Of a stretch of 64,000 nt of DNA, positions 1 to 11,687 are shown piece after piece. This DNA is from Ciona savignyi (taxonomy: Eukaryota; Chordata; Ascidiacea; Phlebobranchia; Cionidae): assembly GCA_000149265.1 (NCBI GenBank), contig CH002917.1, forward strand, positions 751,304 through 815,303. The letters are read 5' to 3'. Within the stretch, counting starts at the first letter, position 1. The number at the start of each line of letters is the position of its first letter. The notes under the pieces were generated by a model. That model saw nothing but the letters and a program-made list of their open reading frames with translations. It was not told where the DNA came from and did not search any database. Both the position numbers and the translations under genes were made by a program.

Positions 1-439
1 GGTCTGGAAATGGGTTGGGTGTATCAGGACCTTCTGCCATCATTTCTAATCCTAGTGGTTGTTTGACGATAAAATGTTGGAAATTTTTGTCATCATCCCC
101 TGTAGCTGGGTAAAGTGGGTACAACTCGTCCATCAAAAAGTCCATGTTAGGCTTGTCGCCACTGCTTATCGGAGCCCGCGGGTATTTGTAGTATTTCTTG
201 TTCTCATTGAAATTCTCCATCAAGACAGCGAGGTGCTTTCTCTGGTCCCTCACCATAATGTAGATCATTCCGGCGGAGAGTGATAGGTAGGTGATCACTT
301 CAGGCCAAAGGATCTTTGCCTCTGGGTACATCTCGTCTGGCGTGTAGCCGTACCGCTTGGCGTATTCGCTGACATTACGCTTTATCACTGTGACCTTCGG
401 TCGAGTACGACTCAGAAAGGATGCTACTGCTCTTAACAT
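1..439 (-). CDS. Unrecognised protein, 5' part; probable mitochondrial single-pass membrane protein
   Basis: An open frame on the minus strand starts at the ATG at 439 and runs off the window edge without a stop (146 codons visible). The N-terminus (MLRAVASFLSRTRPKVTVIK) is rich in Arg, Lys, Ser and hydrophobic residues with no acidic residue, as in mitochondrial presequences. One hydrophobic stretch at about residues 51-67 (VITYLSLSAGMIYIMV) could span a membrane. After it come a basic stop-transfer segment (RDQRKH) and a polar, Tyr- and Pro-rich tail. Codon use looks like real coding sequence. The frame is also open upstream of 439, to about 534, so an upstream exon is possible. I do not recognise the family. 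A small accessory subunit of a respiratory complex is one guess from size and topology only. Confidence 0.7.
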   Translation of the reverse strand, partial: MLRAVASFLSRTRPKVTVIKRNVSEYAKRYGYTPDEMYPEAKILWPEVITYLSLSAGMIYIMVRDQRKHLAVLMENFNENKKYYKYPRAPISSGDKPNMDFLMDELYPLYPATGDDDKNFQHFIVKQPLGLEMMAEGPDTPNPFPD

Positions 440-539
440 TATCAACACATCAGATTCCACTAAAATAATAAGGGGGTTATTATTAGGTGTCACAATCAAA
501 TCAAAGGAGGCACCGAGAATAGTTAACCCTTGGGTTTAA

Positions 540-1056
540 TCGGTGTCTCTTTGACTTTTAAGTACTTTTATTTAATTTTAAGTTACTGCCTTTACTATTT
601 GCATTGAATGGTGCTTAAAAGTAAATAAAATGAATCAATTAATTTTTATTTTGTCATCTCCACTGCAGCACTATCAACAATTAAAAAGAAAGAAACAGTC
701 AAATACCTATTAAAACAAACATGGCCACAATTAAATATCCATACATGTCTGGAAAACTGGAAAAAAAACAAATGAGGTAAAGGGAGAAGTTGGAAAACTG
801 ATTACTAATAGGGAAATTTGTTGCAATTTTGAAGTCGAGGTTAGTTTTGGGGTTAAGATTAGTGTTGGTGGCAGCTGGCAGGGTTTGCTTATTATACTTT
901 TAGTAACCAGTTTACCTTTCCCCCTAACTATCGCCTCTGAATGCGAGAAAAAAAGAGCAAAAAAAGCTTGAGGTGACACTAAAAAAGGGAAAGATAGGTG
1001 GGTTACTTCTTAATAAATCACCCAAAATCACTTTAAGCAGACAATGGTTTTTCAAT
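540..1056. other. No gene seen; AT-rich with degenerate GGGTTA-like motifs
   Basis: No coding exon with splice sites could be supported. Around 840-870 there is a stretch of GGTTAG/GGGGTTAAGATTAG-like words. The same style of sequence recurs at 1150-1230, 1575-1650, 18655-18705 and 40545-40680, where it belongs to inverted-repeat elements, so this is probably a decayed element. Confidence 0.4.
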
Positions 1057-1755
1057 AGATGCGACTAGGTACGGAACGGTAGTCTGATTTTTCTCTGCTG
1101 GGTGGCGCTATTTATTTTTTTGGAATTATCTGGGGAGTAACTATTTTCGATATTAATGTTAGGGTTGGGGTTAAAGTTAGTTCTGGGGTTGAGATTAATG
1201 TTTGAGACAGGGTTAGAATTACTTTCTATAGCAATCTAAGTAATCTAAGCGGTCCTGTAGTATTTAGAGGCACCCGCGACTGAGTGGTCTTATACTAGTT
1301 TTCGCACTTAATAATCGTATTCCTCGTTAGTGTAGTGGTTAGCGTCGCCGCCTGTCATGCGGGAGACTATGGTTCGATTCTCCTACAGGGAGATTTTTTC
1401 CGTTTTTTTAACTCTTTTGTTTCTTAGTTATAAACAAAATCATCATAACCCCGCATTCAGCTTGTCTGAGCATTTTTGGAATTTGTCCAAGCATTGGCTA
1501 AAGTAATCGATCGTCTTTGCAGTTTTTTGATTGTCAAACACTATTTACTTAAAATGCGTAAATGGTGTAATAAACATAGGGCTAGAGTTAGTGTTAGTCT
1601 TGCGGTTGAGTTTAGTGTTTAGGAATGGGTTAAAATTAGTGTCCGTAATTTTAGTTAGTAGTTTCCCTCCCTCCCCGCTTTAGTACAGCTGATAAATAGC
1701 GCCATCCAGCAGAGAAAAATTGCAGAGCTACCGTGTTCTGTCTCTAGCCGCATGT
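1057..1755. mobile_element. Inverted-repeat element (about 700 bp) carrying a tRNA-like gene, 9-bp target duplication
   Basis: The ends are imperfect inverted repeats of about 60 bp: 1057-1116 matches the reverse complement of 1692-1755. Both contain the word TTTTTCTCTGCTGG followed by TGGCGCTATTTAT. The outer tips read AGATGCGACTAG and, reverse-complemented, ACATGCGGCTAG. The element is flanked on both sides by TTTTTCAAT (1048-1056 and 1756-1764), a 9-bp target-site duplication. Long terminal repeats with a 9-bp duplication resemble Mutator-like elements. No transposase frame is present, so it would be non-autonomous. The interior holds a tRNA-Asp-like gene and sequence shared with the element at 40441-40781. 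Confidence 0.6.
1321..1392 (+). tRNA. tRNA-Asp (GTC)-like gene, probably degenerate
   Basis: The 72-nt length, the GTC anticodon at positions 34-36 (1354-1356), an A box (TAGTGTAGTGG) and a B box (GGTTCGATTC) match eukaryotic tRNA-Asp. A T6 run at 1394-1399 would terminate RNA polymerase III. The D arm and most of the anticodon stem pair. The T stem (TATGG against CTCCT) is largely unpaired, and the acceptor stem has a mismatch and a G-T pair. It is therefore either a pseudogene or the pol III promoter of a mobile element. It lies inside the inverted-repeat element 1057-1755. Confidence 0.6.
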
Positions 1756-1764
1756 TTTTTCAAT

Positions 1765-3255
1765 TGCTTTTGTCCACACAAAATAAGTTAACCAAATTTT
1801 TTTGTGATTAAATATTTTTGACCAATAAAAACTATAGACAATCAAGTAATCATATTTGTTAACGCTTAAGATTAAACAATACAATACAAGAATAAATAAA
1901 ACTTAATTTTAAATAGGACACAAAAAAATGCGGTTATTAAAAAGTTGCCACCTTATTAGAATTGCAAATAAAAATGAAAAAAAACTTGTTGTAGAAAAAG
2001 GCACTTTATTTTACTCTCTTCCCCGGTACACCTAAACTTTCTGTTTAATTTTCCTCTCAATAACGAGAAGAAAACTAAAATTAGACAAGATAATTTCTCT
2101 CATACTGACCTCAACATTAACTTTAACCCTGGAATTAACCGCAGGCTTAACACTAACCTTAATTTTAAAGTGCAGATTCCATTTTTTTATTAATTTTGGT
2201 TCTTATTTTTCTTATTCATTTATTTATATAATTTATTGGTATTTAATATTTGGTGTCTTCTGCTTCAAACGATTGTTTTATTCGCATTGAATTTCACTAT
2301 CGAAACACGGGTAAGAATGCTGTGTAACAACAGTCAGACAACCTACTACAACGTGTTCGGTAACATAAATACAATGATGTGGTTTTAACTTCACCGTTTA
2401 TTTATTGGGTTAAGCTAAGGCAACGGCCGCTTACTGCCTTGCTTTACTTAAGTTTAACAGTGGTGTGTGTTAATAATATGTTTCCTTTTCCAGAGAAATA
2501 AAGTCGCCCATAAGTTGATAAAGCGTAAAAAGAGAGAAACATAACACACTGACAATTAAAGCAGTTAATTTGTGCTTTGCCGAGCGCCACTGATTAAGGT
2601 CTAAAATGTCCCTAAAATAGGTCTTGAACAATGAATTCCTGTGTGTAAGATTTATCGTCGCAATTATTGTTTATATTATATCGATGTCACTAGGGAATAA
2701 GATCGGTATTGTATTCCCTTTTTTCCCACAATTTCACCGAACTATAAAACGCTTGTTTTTTACCGCATGAGCATTATCGTGAGGTAATCGGTCTTTTGGT
2801 AGTATGTTTTGGAAGTAACGGTTAGAAAGAAGATGTGTATGACGTGCTTTGGCTCCTGTTCAGCCACAATTTGGTAAATATTGGTTTTATTTCTCAAACT
2901 AGTAATTTTTGTGATAATTAAATTGTACATATATTTTTCCCTAGAAAACCGTCATTTCAAGACCTTTCGTTTTCGCCATCATTCAAATTCGAATAAATTC
3001 ACAAGTTTTGGACAATGACGCGTTATTTCAAACTCTGAATAAAGGACGCCGTCTATAAGCATACTGCAACCTCTCACTAAGACAGGTGTTAGGAGCCAGC
3101 ACCTTGTCGGGAAGTTACACTGTGCTTGTTAAAACAGTTAAAGTAATAGTAAAAATTCCTTCGAATCTGTTTTTCGCTTTGTTTAGTTTGTGGTTAATCG
3201 CTGGTTAGATTTGGATATTTGTTTGTTTTTTTCATAATTTTTTCTTGTAGATAGA
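1765..3255. other. No gene seen
   Basis: AT-rich sequence with no supportable exon, RNA gene or tandem array. Around 2105-2165 there is a run of AACCCTGG/TTAACACTAACC-like words, the reverse complement of the GGGTTAG-like words seen elsewhere in the window. Confidence 0.4.
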
Positions 3256-3445
3256 ATAAGATATTCATGTTTATCCCGTACATAGGAAAACCAATGGGGT
3301 TAGCACACGAGCAATCGCCACATTACCTCGCGCCGACCGCCGGGTTACTGGAGCTATTGCAGTGTGTTGTGTATCACACTCACGTTCCTTCAATTTAGTT
3401 TAACCAATTAATACGCTGGCCGAGGACAGCTTAAGGTGTACTTTT
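3256..3445 (-). repeat. tRNA-derived SINE, 5'-truncated copy
   Basis: Minus-strand copy of the dominant SINE of this window. From left to right it shows the reverse of the tail (AAGATATTCATGTTTATCCC), the conserved centre (GGGTTACTGGAGCTATTGCA) and the CACGTTCCTTCAATTTAG segment. The tRNA-like head is lost after about 3445. Confidence 0.75.
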
Positions 3446-3804
3446 GGCTGAGAGACAAATAGTCTAATGCACCTGCCCCTAGCACATTAACCGCGATCAC
3501 TCAAATTAAAGAAAAAGGAAGGGGCTATAACTTCTTCTTGGCGCCTTGCAAAAATGACAAATCGCTATTCAGCGATAGATTTATTGGTTCAGCGATAGAC
3601 GGACGTAAAGTTCGGTTGTAATCAAGCAATAAAAGCAAAGGTCAGAATATAAAAAACAAGCAGGTTGACTGGTCAACATAGACGTTTATTGTCGAGCTTT
3701 CTCGGAGATCGTGTGTTGTTGCGTTTATCTTTGTCGGAAATTTAAGTGAGGACAGCATTTAGCCTCTGTTGATAAAGTCAGGTCAACTTATCACAGGCCA
3801 CGGT

Positions 3805-4088
3805 TAGGATAGGATAGGATATTCTTGTTTATCCTGGTGAATGGGAAAACCAAGGGATTACACACGGGCAATCGTCAGATTACCCCACGCCCACCGTTGG
3901 GTTACCGGAGCTATTGCAGTGTGTTGTGTATGATAGACAGGTTGCTTCACTTTGGTAGAACCCATTATCTGCTGGGTTCAGGCATGTCCGTTAAGTGCAT
4001 TAATCATGGACACAGTCGACTAGCTAGCGTCTTGCTGGCTACCAGTTTCGAACCTTCAACCTTTCGGTTGAAAGGCATCGCACCTAGA
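3805..4088 (-). repeat. tRNA-derived SINE, near full-length
   Basis: It begins with the (GGATA)n tail at 3808-3821. It then carries the central body, the segment GGGTTCAGGCA, and the tRNA-like head in reverse (CTAGCTAGCG, then CCTTTCGG around 4060). It ends about 155 bp upstream of the start codon of the first SLC22 gene, so it sits where promoter sequence would be expected. Confidence 0.85.
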
Positions 4089-4242
4089 ATATTATTCTTT
4101 GATTGGTAAATTTTTGGTCAAAGTCCAAGTTAATAATAATACGGAAACCATTGTATGTACTCTGCTGTAAATCATTGTGCAAATATTTAGCATCCGAAAT
4201 TTTTTATCAACCAGACCAGTAAGTTGTTAATAGGTTTCGAGC

Positions 4243-7200
4243 ATGGTCATGTTTTCATTTGATAATGTTATAGAAAATATTGTCGGAAACGGCAGGTTTC
4301 AACTGTTTAGTATTCTGCTGATCGGTTGCATTTCAATTCCGGACTCCCAGATTTTAAGCGCATCGGTTTTCATTGGTGAGTTTGTTTATTATTCACATAC
4401 CAATTTAAACATTAATAAAAATAATAATACTTTTAGGGTGTAAACATCTTTAATAAATAGTAAACTCTTATTTCTAAAAATGGCTGGGTAAAAGGTATGT
4501 GCAAAAATACAATGACAGTCGTCTGTTAGTAGCATACACATCTTTTTATCACGCCGCCAAACACATTTAAAACCATACCAGGCAGCAGGTGTATGAACAT
4601 TATTTACTGCAATAGCTCGGTATTCCGAGAATTGGAACATGCTATATTTATTAATAGTGTAATAAAGCCCTCTGCCTCCCATTCAGGAGATGATAATTAT
4701 ATCCTTTCACAAGTTTAACTGACTGTGCATATACAGGTGGCATGCCAGACAGTAGATGTCGGATTGAACCCTTCGACAACTTAACTGCATACCCCAACAT
4801 TACATCTGATGACATCACAAAGTTGTTTATCCCGATTAATGATCTAACAAAGGTTAGTGTATGGTGCTGGTAAAAATCTGAGATTTAAATACCGAATAGC
4901 GTAACATTTACTCTATTATATTTACACAACTATACAATGCCGACGTTTAGCGCTTCGTGTTGTTAATAGAAGAAAGTGCTTATATACGGGTTGTGTAGAG
5001 TTGTTAATATTTGTTGTTGTTTTCGGCCATTTTAACGAAGTTAGTCCACACATCTGGTAACTTTCCAATGTATTCCTTCTCTTGCAGAAACCCGATCGTT
5101 GCTTAAGATACGTCTACAACACGTCATGCCAAGACTCTCTCGACGAGACTTGCTTGTTCGGAGTCAACAACAGCAAATCGCTGACGACAACAAAATGTGA
5201 CCTCGGTTATGTGTACGACAGGAGTTCATACCAAGAAACTATTGTTACAGAGGTTCGGTTTCTCGGCTAGTTTACTTTAGGGTCCTAAATGGAGAAAGTG
5301 GCGCCATTTAGGCTTCCCACATAAAGTGTAGAAGTTCAAATTGGGTATGCAACACTTGCCAATCATTAAACTGTAATGTGGCCAAAATGTTAGCACAGCC
5401 AATTCCTTTAGACTACATCAGCTTTTAAATTAAGAACAAAAAACTTGGCACGAAATAGTCACTAAGTAGGCCTAAATGCAACCGACTCGCTTTCAGTGCC
5501 TTGTTTGCGAGGTTATATATACAAACATTAGATAATTCAGCCACTCTTATGGGTAGGACCTTTTAAGCATTTAGACCACGTTTAACCACAAATCAGGACC
5601 TGAGTAATAAAAACAAAATAAGAGAAAAACAAATGCAAATAATGTGTGATATCTTTAAATAATCACACGCTAATAAGAAAATACTTTTAATTTACACACT
5701 TGTCTTAAGTTTGTTTGCAAACTAGACATAAAACGCTTAATGTAGATGTTATCTTGATAAAAGTTATATTACAATTGACATTGTGATTTAATAAACGAAA
5801 TTATGTTTATTAACGTCACAGTAAGATAACAATTTGTATTATGATGCAATATTAGTTAGTTTTAAAAGTATAGTAACCTTTGTGTATTTAAATCTAGAAG
5901 TTGGTGTATAATCTTGATTAAGTCGTATTAATAAATGTTTTTATTACAGTGGGATCTCGTGTGCGATAAAATGACGATATCATTTGCGTCGGCCTCGTTA
6001 TTTTACTTTGGTCTTTTCTTTGCATCGTTTATGGGTGGCATTTTATGTGATAAGTAAGTATTAAGAATGACCAATTGACCATTGACTATTCAGTGTTAAA
6101 AACTTTAATTCGCATGGTTTAGTGATGTAGTCGGTTAGAACGTATTTCCCCAAGGATTAGTTGGATTCAACCCCGGCCTGACTTATTTGTTGTCACCTTG
6201 GTAAAAGCACGTGTCGGAGAACGCCCTAAAACAGTGTGAAAATAAGTTGAACTAAAACAGTAGCTACGTTTTATTTGTATACAATACATTGCAAATTCTT
6301 AAATAGGTAACTCGAAAGTTTGCACGAGTTAAACTGTCGTTGGCTTTTGTGATAATGCACCTTGCGTTTACTTAATCAAAAGGTATATAAATCCAATTTG
6401 TAACTTAAATTAACCAATCTTTACTGCACCCGCACTCTATGTATAGTTTAGTTCACTTAACTTAAAAAATTTAAACCCCAAATGAGAGAAAGCAGTGTGT
6501 ATACAGAACGTTTATTGTCCCAAATATCTACTTATATGCAACGTTTCATGTACAAAAAATTAACGATAATATTTTTAAAACTATGAGTGCTAAACATGTT
6601 TTTATTTTCAGATTTGGAAGAATCTTCATATTTAGAGGTGCTGTCATAATAGCCCTGTTGATCGGGGTTTCTATTGCATTTTCTCCAAATATCTACGTTT
6701 ATTCTGCGTTGAGATTTCTTATGGGACTTGATGTCATGGCAATAGTAGTCAGCGCATTTGTCTTCAGTATGTATAACCAAACATGTATCTCTAAAGTTAT
6801 GTTTTTGGTATAACGTTAAATAATCATGGCCGACAGATTAGTCTAGTGGGCTGGTGCGTCGACTCTAGCCGAAGGGTTGCAGGCATGAAACTGTTTGCTA
6901 GATAGTCGGTTGTGTTTTAGGGCAAGGCACTTAATGGACATCACCTGGACCCAGCGGATTGATTGGTTCTCCTGAATAACCCAAGGTCACCTGACGATTT
7001 CTCCGTGTTTTAACGCCCTTGCGTTTTCCATTCACGGGGATAAACACGCGTATCCTATCCTATGTCTGCTAAGTGCTTTGTTTACGGACACAGTCGACTA
7101 GCAAGCGACCAGAGTCGAACCTTAAATGTTTATTGACATAACTTTATATTCCAGTGATTGAAATATCTCGAAACAAGTGGCGTACTACCATTGGACTTTT

Positions 7201-10192
7201 ATTCAACGCCATATTTGGACTAGGGTCGATGATATTTTCACTGCTCGCTTTAACTTGGCGAGATTGGAGACATCTGCAGATTGCGAAGTCAGTCATTGGT
7301 CTAACTCCTTTTATTGTGCTAAGCTGGTGTTACCCGGAATCTCCAAGGTTTGTTAATAATCTTATTGTTTCTTAATTATTTCATAATTTTTAAACATTTC
7401 TATCGGGTTGATAAATCATATAGCTTCTGAAGATATCACAATTTTTATTCATTGCCATTTAGTTGATAAATCATAACTTCTATAATATTCAAAAATAGTT
7501 TAACGCTTCCTTCGGATTTTTTCGAGTAAAGTAGGCCTGGGTTTAACTATGGACTATATTTTCAAGGTGGTTGTTTGCTGGAGGCCACAGGAAGAAGGCA
7601 AAAAAGATTTGCGAGTCTATGGCTAAGCGAAATAACACACAACTTTCAGAGGATATTTGGCAGAAAGCCGAAGAGAACTTTATGAAACCTGAGAATGCGG
7701 TAACTGCTCAGTAATCTGTATTTTTACCATGCTTTTATCATTTAAAACACACAGTGCTGTTTAACTAACAAATAAGTGCCTATTTAAACAACAAATATCA
7801 CCCTGTTTAACTCACTGCTGTGCTTAACAAATAGCTTTACAAGTAATTACAATTGCCTTATATTTAATGTAAATTGGCTGTGTATTCGCGAAAAACTTTT
7901 TTAATATTTTTTTGAATTGTACAATAAAACAAAAAAAATCTACTACCTTCTACTCAATGCAGGACTTACCGATTAATTATTTTTTCATGCAGAAAGAAAA
8001 ACAGTTCGCCTTGAAAGAACTGTTTATCCGTCCTTGTACACGGTTTTTAATCTTGAGCAACATGTTTGTATGGATGATAACTAGGTACAACAATTTACAA
8101 TTGAGTTTATTAGCCGGTATAAACAACTCTGCTTCTTGTAGTATGGTGTATTATGGCCTTATGCTGAACGCCGGATCACTGCCAGGAAGTGTCTACTTCA
8201 ATAACATGATGGGTGGACTGATGGAGTTGCTTGCTTGCACAAGTGCAATCTTCATCGTTACAAAGGTTGGATTCACCAAGACGACATCTTGTTCACTTTA
8301 CGTTGCCAGTTTAGCATGCTTGTCCTCAACATTGTGCATTCAATTCGGGAATGGGAACTCGGGTAAGCTTTAATTCTGGAAATGCTATGTTGCGTTTGAT
8401 TGTAATACAGCTCGCTTGTGACTTGGCGTCGCCTGACAGAGTTTGAATTCAAAAGTTTATATGAATATACTAATGAAATAATCAACAATGTTTTATTTTC
8501 ATCAACTGTAGTAATATTTCTTTTGCTACTCTTTCAGAACAAAGTTTAAAATATATGCAAAATCTTTATAAAATGGAAGTGAACTCAAATTTAATCAGTA
8601 ATTTAATGGACTTTTGTTGCAATAGGTTATGTGATGATATCCATTAAATAACGTTGGCCAATTTTAACAAAGATACTCCAGAGAAATAATATTGTTAAAG
8701 ATATACTCTAGTCGAGTGCAATGTTTTAGTCAACATAACTTAAAGGTTAAATTTTTTTCTTATAACAAATTGCATTTGAAGTGATTGACACACTTGGGGC
8801 GGTTTTGTCGATGATCGGGCGGTTTGGGTCAAGCATGGCATTCGGGGTTATCTTCGTCCACACTGTGGAGATGTTTCCGACAGTTGGGAGGTAAGTGGGT
8901 AAAACATAAGAAATTTACGGTCGTTTGAACGAATGGTTAACGCGACCGATACATATACCGAGTCTTATACAAAAAAACGGAAATAATAAATAATAAAAAA
9001 TAAATAAAAAAAACATAAAAAAACACATAAGCACTTTACAGTCGTTTGAACGAATGGTTTATACACATACCAAATCCTAAACAAAAACGATTTTAGTGAA
9101 GGAGTTGTTCTACCATTTATTCTCCCCATCTCTCCAATGCAAACTAATCGCACTAAAAGGGCTGTCACTTAAAATCCTGTCACAAAAAAAGTCTTAGATT
9201 TTTTATAATTTTGGAGTTTGAATCTGCAATCTAAACACGAAAATTTGTTGCTTTGGTTTTAATCATAAATACGTACTTTCTCCACAGGGCTACAGCACTC
9301 GGTTTGTCATCCATGGCCGCGCGAATTGGAAGCACGTTCTCACCGTTTACAGTACAAATACAATTGACCATTCCATGGCTCACACCAGTAATGAATTTCG
9401 ACTTTCTTTTTATTTTAGTTTTGCAATTTACCAACGTTTATTTGCAGACCATCTTTGGCATCCTTGCCTTTTTTGCTGCCAGCCTCAGTTTAAATTTCCC
9501 TGAAACCAAAGGAAAGAAGTTGCTAATGTCATTTGATGACGCAGAGAGATCCTTTTCAAAGCACTTTTACCGAAAATTCATAACAAGATTAGTCTGTTTA
9601 CCTACAAACAAGTAAGTGAAATTATATTATGCTTTTAATACAGAACTAATTGTTATGCATTAGAGGATTTTTACAGATTGTGAAATGCTATTTTAACCCA
9701 GTTGCCCGGACTCTTAATTTTTTCCACGTTTAGATTAATTTACCAAACCATGTTTAAGTTATGGTGAAACTGCGTTTTACTAAGTACCGTCAGTCTGTCA
9801 GTGGTTAAATTTATTTTAGTTATTTGGTTATGTCACCGAACATGGAACTTGACGGACATTGTTAAACCCAGTGGTTTTACTGCACTACAGAAAAACCACA
9901 CAATGTATTGTATTTAAACAATTTAAATACCCTCTGTAACGTACCCATTGCGTTTTCCACCCCTAAAGACAAACAGTAGTTAAAGAATTTTTTGTAGTGC
10001 AGTAAAACCACTTGTTAAACGTGTTAAGTTGTTAAAGAATTTAATAATTATTAACGATTGTTATAGTAACAAAAACCTTTTTAAAGATATAGAATGTTAA
10101 AACAGCAAAAAATAATTATGCTGAATTTTAGCGACACAAAAACAGAAGATTCCAAAAACGAGGAATCCTTACTTAAAGGAGTAGAGATTTGA
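4243..10192 (+). CDS. SLC22-family organic-ion transporter, copy A (12 exons, 600 aa)
   Basis: Exons: 4243-4375, 4737-4852, 5088-5252, 5950-6053, 6612-6766, 7155-7347, 7567-7699, 7993-8362, 8782-8890, 9288-9387, 9448-9611, 10132-10192. All junctions are GT-AG and phases agree, giving 601 codons including TGA. The protein has a first membrane segment near residues 20-45. A large Cys-rich extracellular loop follows, with Asn-X-Thr/Ser sites, ending in ETIVTEWDLVCDK. The major-facilitator motif GGILCDKFGRI lies near residue 170, and ESPRWLF starts the long cytoplasmic loop. EISRNKWRTTIG, EMFPTVGR and FPETKGKKL (about 543-551) are SLC22 landmarks. Family knowledge: plasma-membrane uniport or exchange of organic cations, anions or zwitterions. 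The substrate cannot be read from sequence. The short last exon supplies an acidic tail (TEDSKNEESLL). AATAAA follows at 10320. Confidence 0.93.
6829..7120 (+). repeat. SINE copy plus an inverted SINE fragment in intron 5 of SLC22 copy A
   Basis: 6829-7063 is a plus-strand SINE. Its tRNA-like head begins GACAGATTAGTCTAGTGGG, and its body ends CACGGGGATAAACA with tail TATCCTATCCTAT. It is directly followed at 7063-7120 by a reversed fragment of a second copy (CAGTCGACTAGCAAGCGACC). The pair ends 34 bp before exon 6. Confidence 0.8.
9868..10012. mobile_element. 145-bp MITE in the last intron of SLC22 copy A
   Basis: The ends are inverted repeats sharing AGTGGTTTTACTGCACTACA, 20 of 20 bases between the left arm (from 9870) and the reverse complement of the right arm (to 10012). 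TGTTAAAC occurs directly on both sides (9860-9867 and 10013-10020). An 8-bp target duplication with CAGTGG-type tips is typical of hAT-derived MITEs. The left tip has two extra or mismatched bases. Confidence 0.75.
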
Positions 10193-10921
10193 AGACAAGT
10201 ATTTCGGAATGAATTGCCTGAAGGCCGACGGTCGAATTGTGTCATCCATCAAACCAAAGTAGTTTGTAAAACTAAAAATGTCGGTTGCTTATAGTTGGTC
10301 AATGGTGCCCACGTGTTTCAATAAAATACACCGTAACATTTGGTATTCTTTGAAAAATAGCTAAATACCTTTCTTTGTCGCACACGATACTTTTATTACT
10401 TAATTGTTATTACATATGATTTTGCCGTGTTTATACGACATCGTTAGGGTGATTATATTCTATTCTATTTGGAGTATGTTTCCCTTTGAATACTGCACTT
10501 AATAGTGAGAAGATTTATGAAGTATTTTTGGAAGCATGATTTAGAAATTTAGGATAAACTAAGACCAAAAGCAAATATGACTATATAGTTCATTTCGTAG
10601 AGAAAGCGAACGGAGAAAATAATTTTTGGGATTTGCAAAATAACATCATCAAATCTAGCTGGATTTTAACTTGTAAATTAACATCCCCAAATATAGCTGG
10701 ATTTGGACTTTGTGTTTCTTCAACAAAATTAAAGTATACCCAACTGCATTCAGTTGACTAAAGAAAGGGAATACCTACATTAGCTGGATGTTTTAGTTCT
10801 GAGAACACGACGCAAGATTAGCACTCGAGTTTTTAGAAAAAATGTACACGGCATGAACACATAATTATTCGGCCTCGTGTCAACTAATATGGTTTACTGC
10901 CTTTTACAACGTGCTACCATG
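10193..10921. other. 3' UTR and poly(A) signal of SLC22 copy A, then no gene
   Basis: AATAAA at 10320-10325 follows the stop codon at 10192 by 127 bp and is the likely polyadenylation signal. Beyond it I see only AT-rich sequence with three spaced TAGCTGGAT words between about 10655 and 10790. Confidence 0.5.
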
Positions 10922-11687
10922 TCTACCGGCCCGTTAGCCTAGCGGTTAAGTGCGTCGCCTTTCAATCGAAAGGTTGCAGGTGCGAAACTGGTCGCTAGCT
11001 AGTCGGTTGTGTCCTTGGGCAAGGCACTTTACGGACATTGCCTGAACCCAGCCGATTAATGGGTTCTACCATATTGAAGGAACCAGGCCCGGTGCTAGGA
11101 ACCGCGGGGCCCAATTAGAAATGTGATGGCGGGTCCCCTACTCTTCATAGCAAAATTTATTGGTGTTTATATATCATAAAATACATACCAGTACATACAA
11201 GGTAAAAAAATAGACATTTAATACTTGCTATAAAACAAATTAAAGGTAATGTGGATTCTTATTTACGATATATTGTTTTACTTCCAAACGTATGTATATA
11301 TATTGTTTAGCAACCATATTCATTATGACGTAACAGACAGACACAGAAATATAAATTTGACTTAGTTACGATGCATAACAAATTGATATTATAAGAAAGA
11401 ATATTATTTCACTTTTTATTTTACGCTTTAGTAGTATTTTAAACCTCGTAATACAGAAAGACCCCCGCTAGCGCGGGGCCCCTTCAAGGCGCGGGGCCCA
11501 ATTTGATCTAATCGGTCAAATCGGCCTAAAACCGGCCCTGGAAGGAACGTGTCTATCATATACAACACACTGCAATAGCTCCGGTAACCCGACGATGGGC
11601 GCGAGGTGATCTGACGATTGCCCGTGTAATAACCCCCTAGGTTTTCCCATTCACGGGGATAAACATGAATATCCTATCCTATTCGTA
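10922..11687 (+). repeat. Full-length SINE split by a hAT-type insertion
   Basis: The left part (10922-11083) contains the tRNA-like head: A-box-like TAGCCTAGCGG, then AAAGGTTGCAGGTGCGAAAC. The right part (11541-11687) continues the body from GAAGGAACGTGTC to the tail ATCCTATCCTATTC. The reading resumes exactly at the duplicated 8 bp, so the SINE was intact before insertion. This is one of the best copies from which to define the family. Confidence 0.9.
11084..11540 (-). mobile_element. hAT-type non-autonomous element (457 bp) with 8-bp target duplication GAAGGAAC
   Basis: The tips are CAGGCCCGGTGCTAGG on the left and, reverse-complemented, CAGGGCCGGTTTTAGG on the right. GAAGGAAC flanks both sides (11076-11083, 11541-11548). 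Subterminal GGGGCCC-rich segments enclose an AT-rich core with no long frame. The same family occurs in opposite orientation at 51768-52366. Confidence 0.88.

Noticed and set aside
840-1230. Interstitial telomere repeats
   Set aside because: GGGTTAG-like words are degenerate and irregularly spaced, and the same sequence occurs within inverted-repeat elements elsewhere in the window.
3825-4109. 94-codon plus-strand ORF
   Set aside because: It lies almost entirely within a SINE copy in reverse orientation. Similar chance frames occur in the SINEs at 34989-35265, 40029-40223 and 51269-51484.
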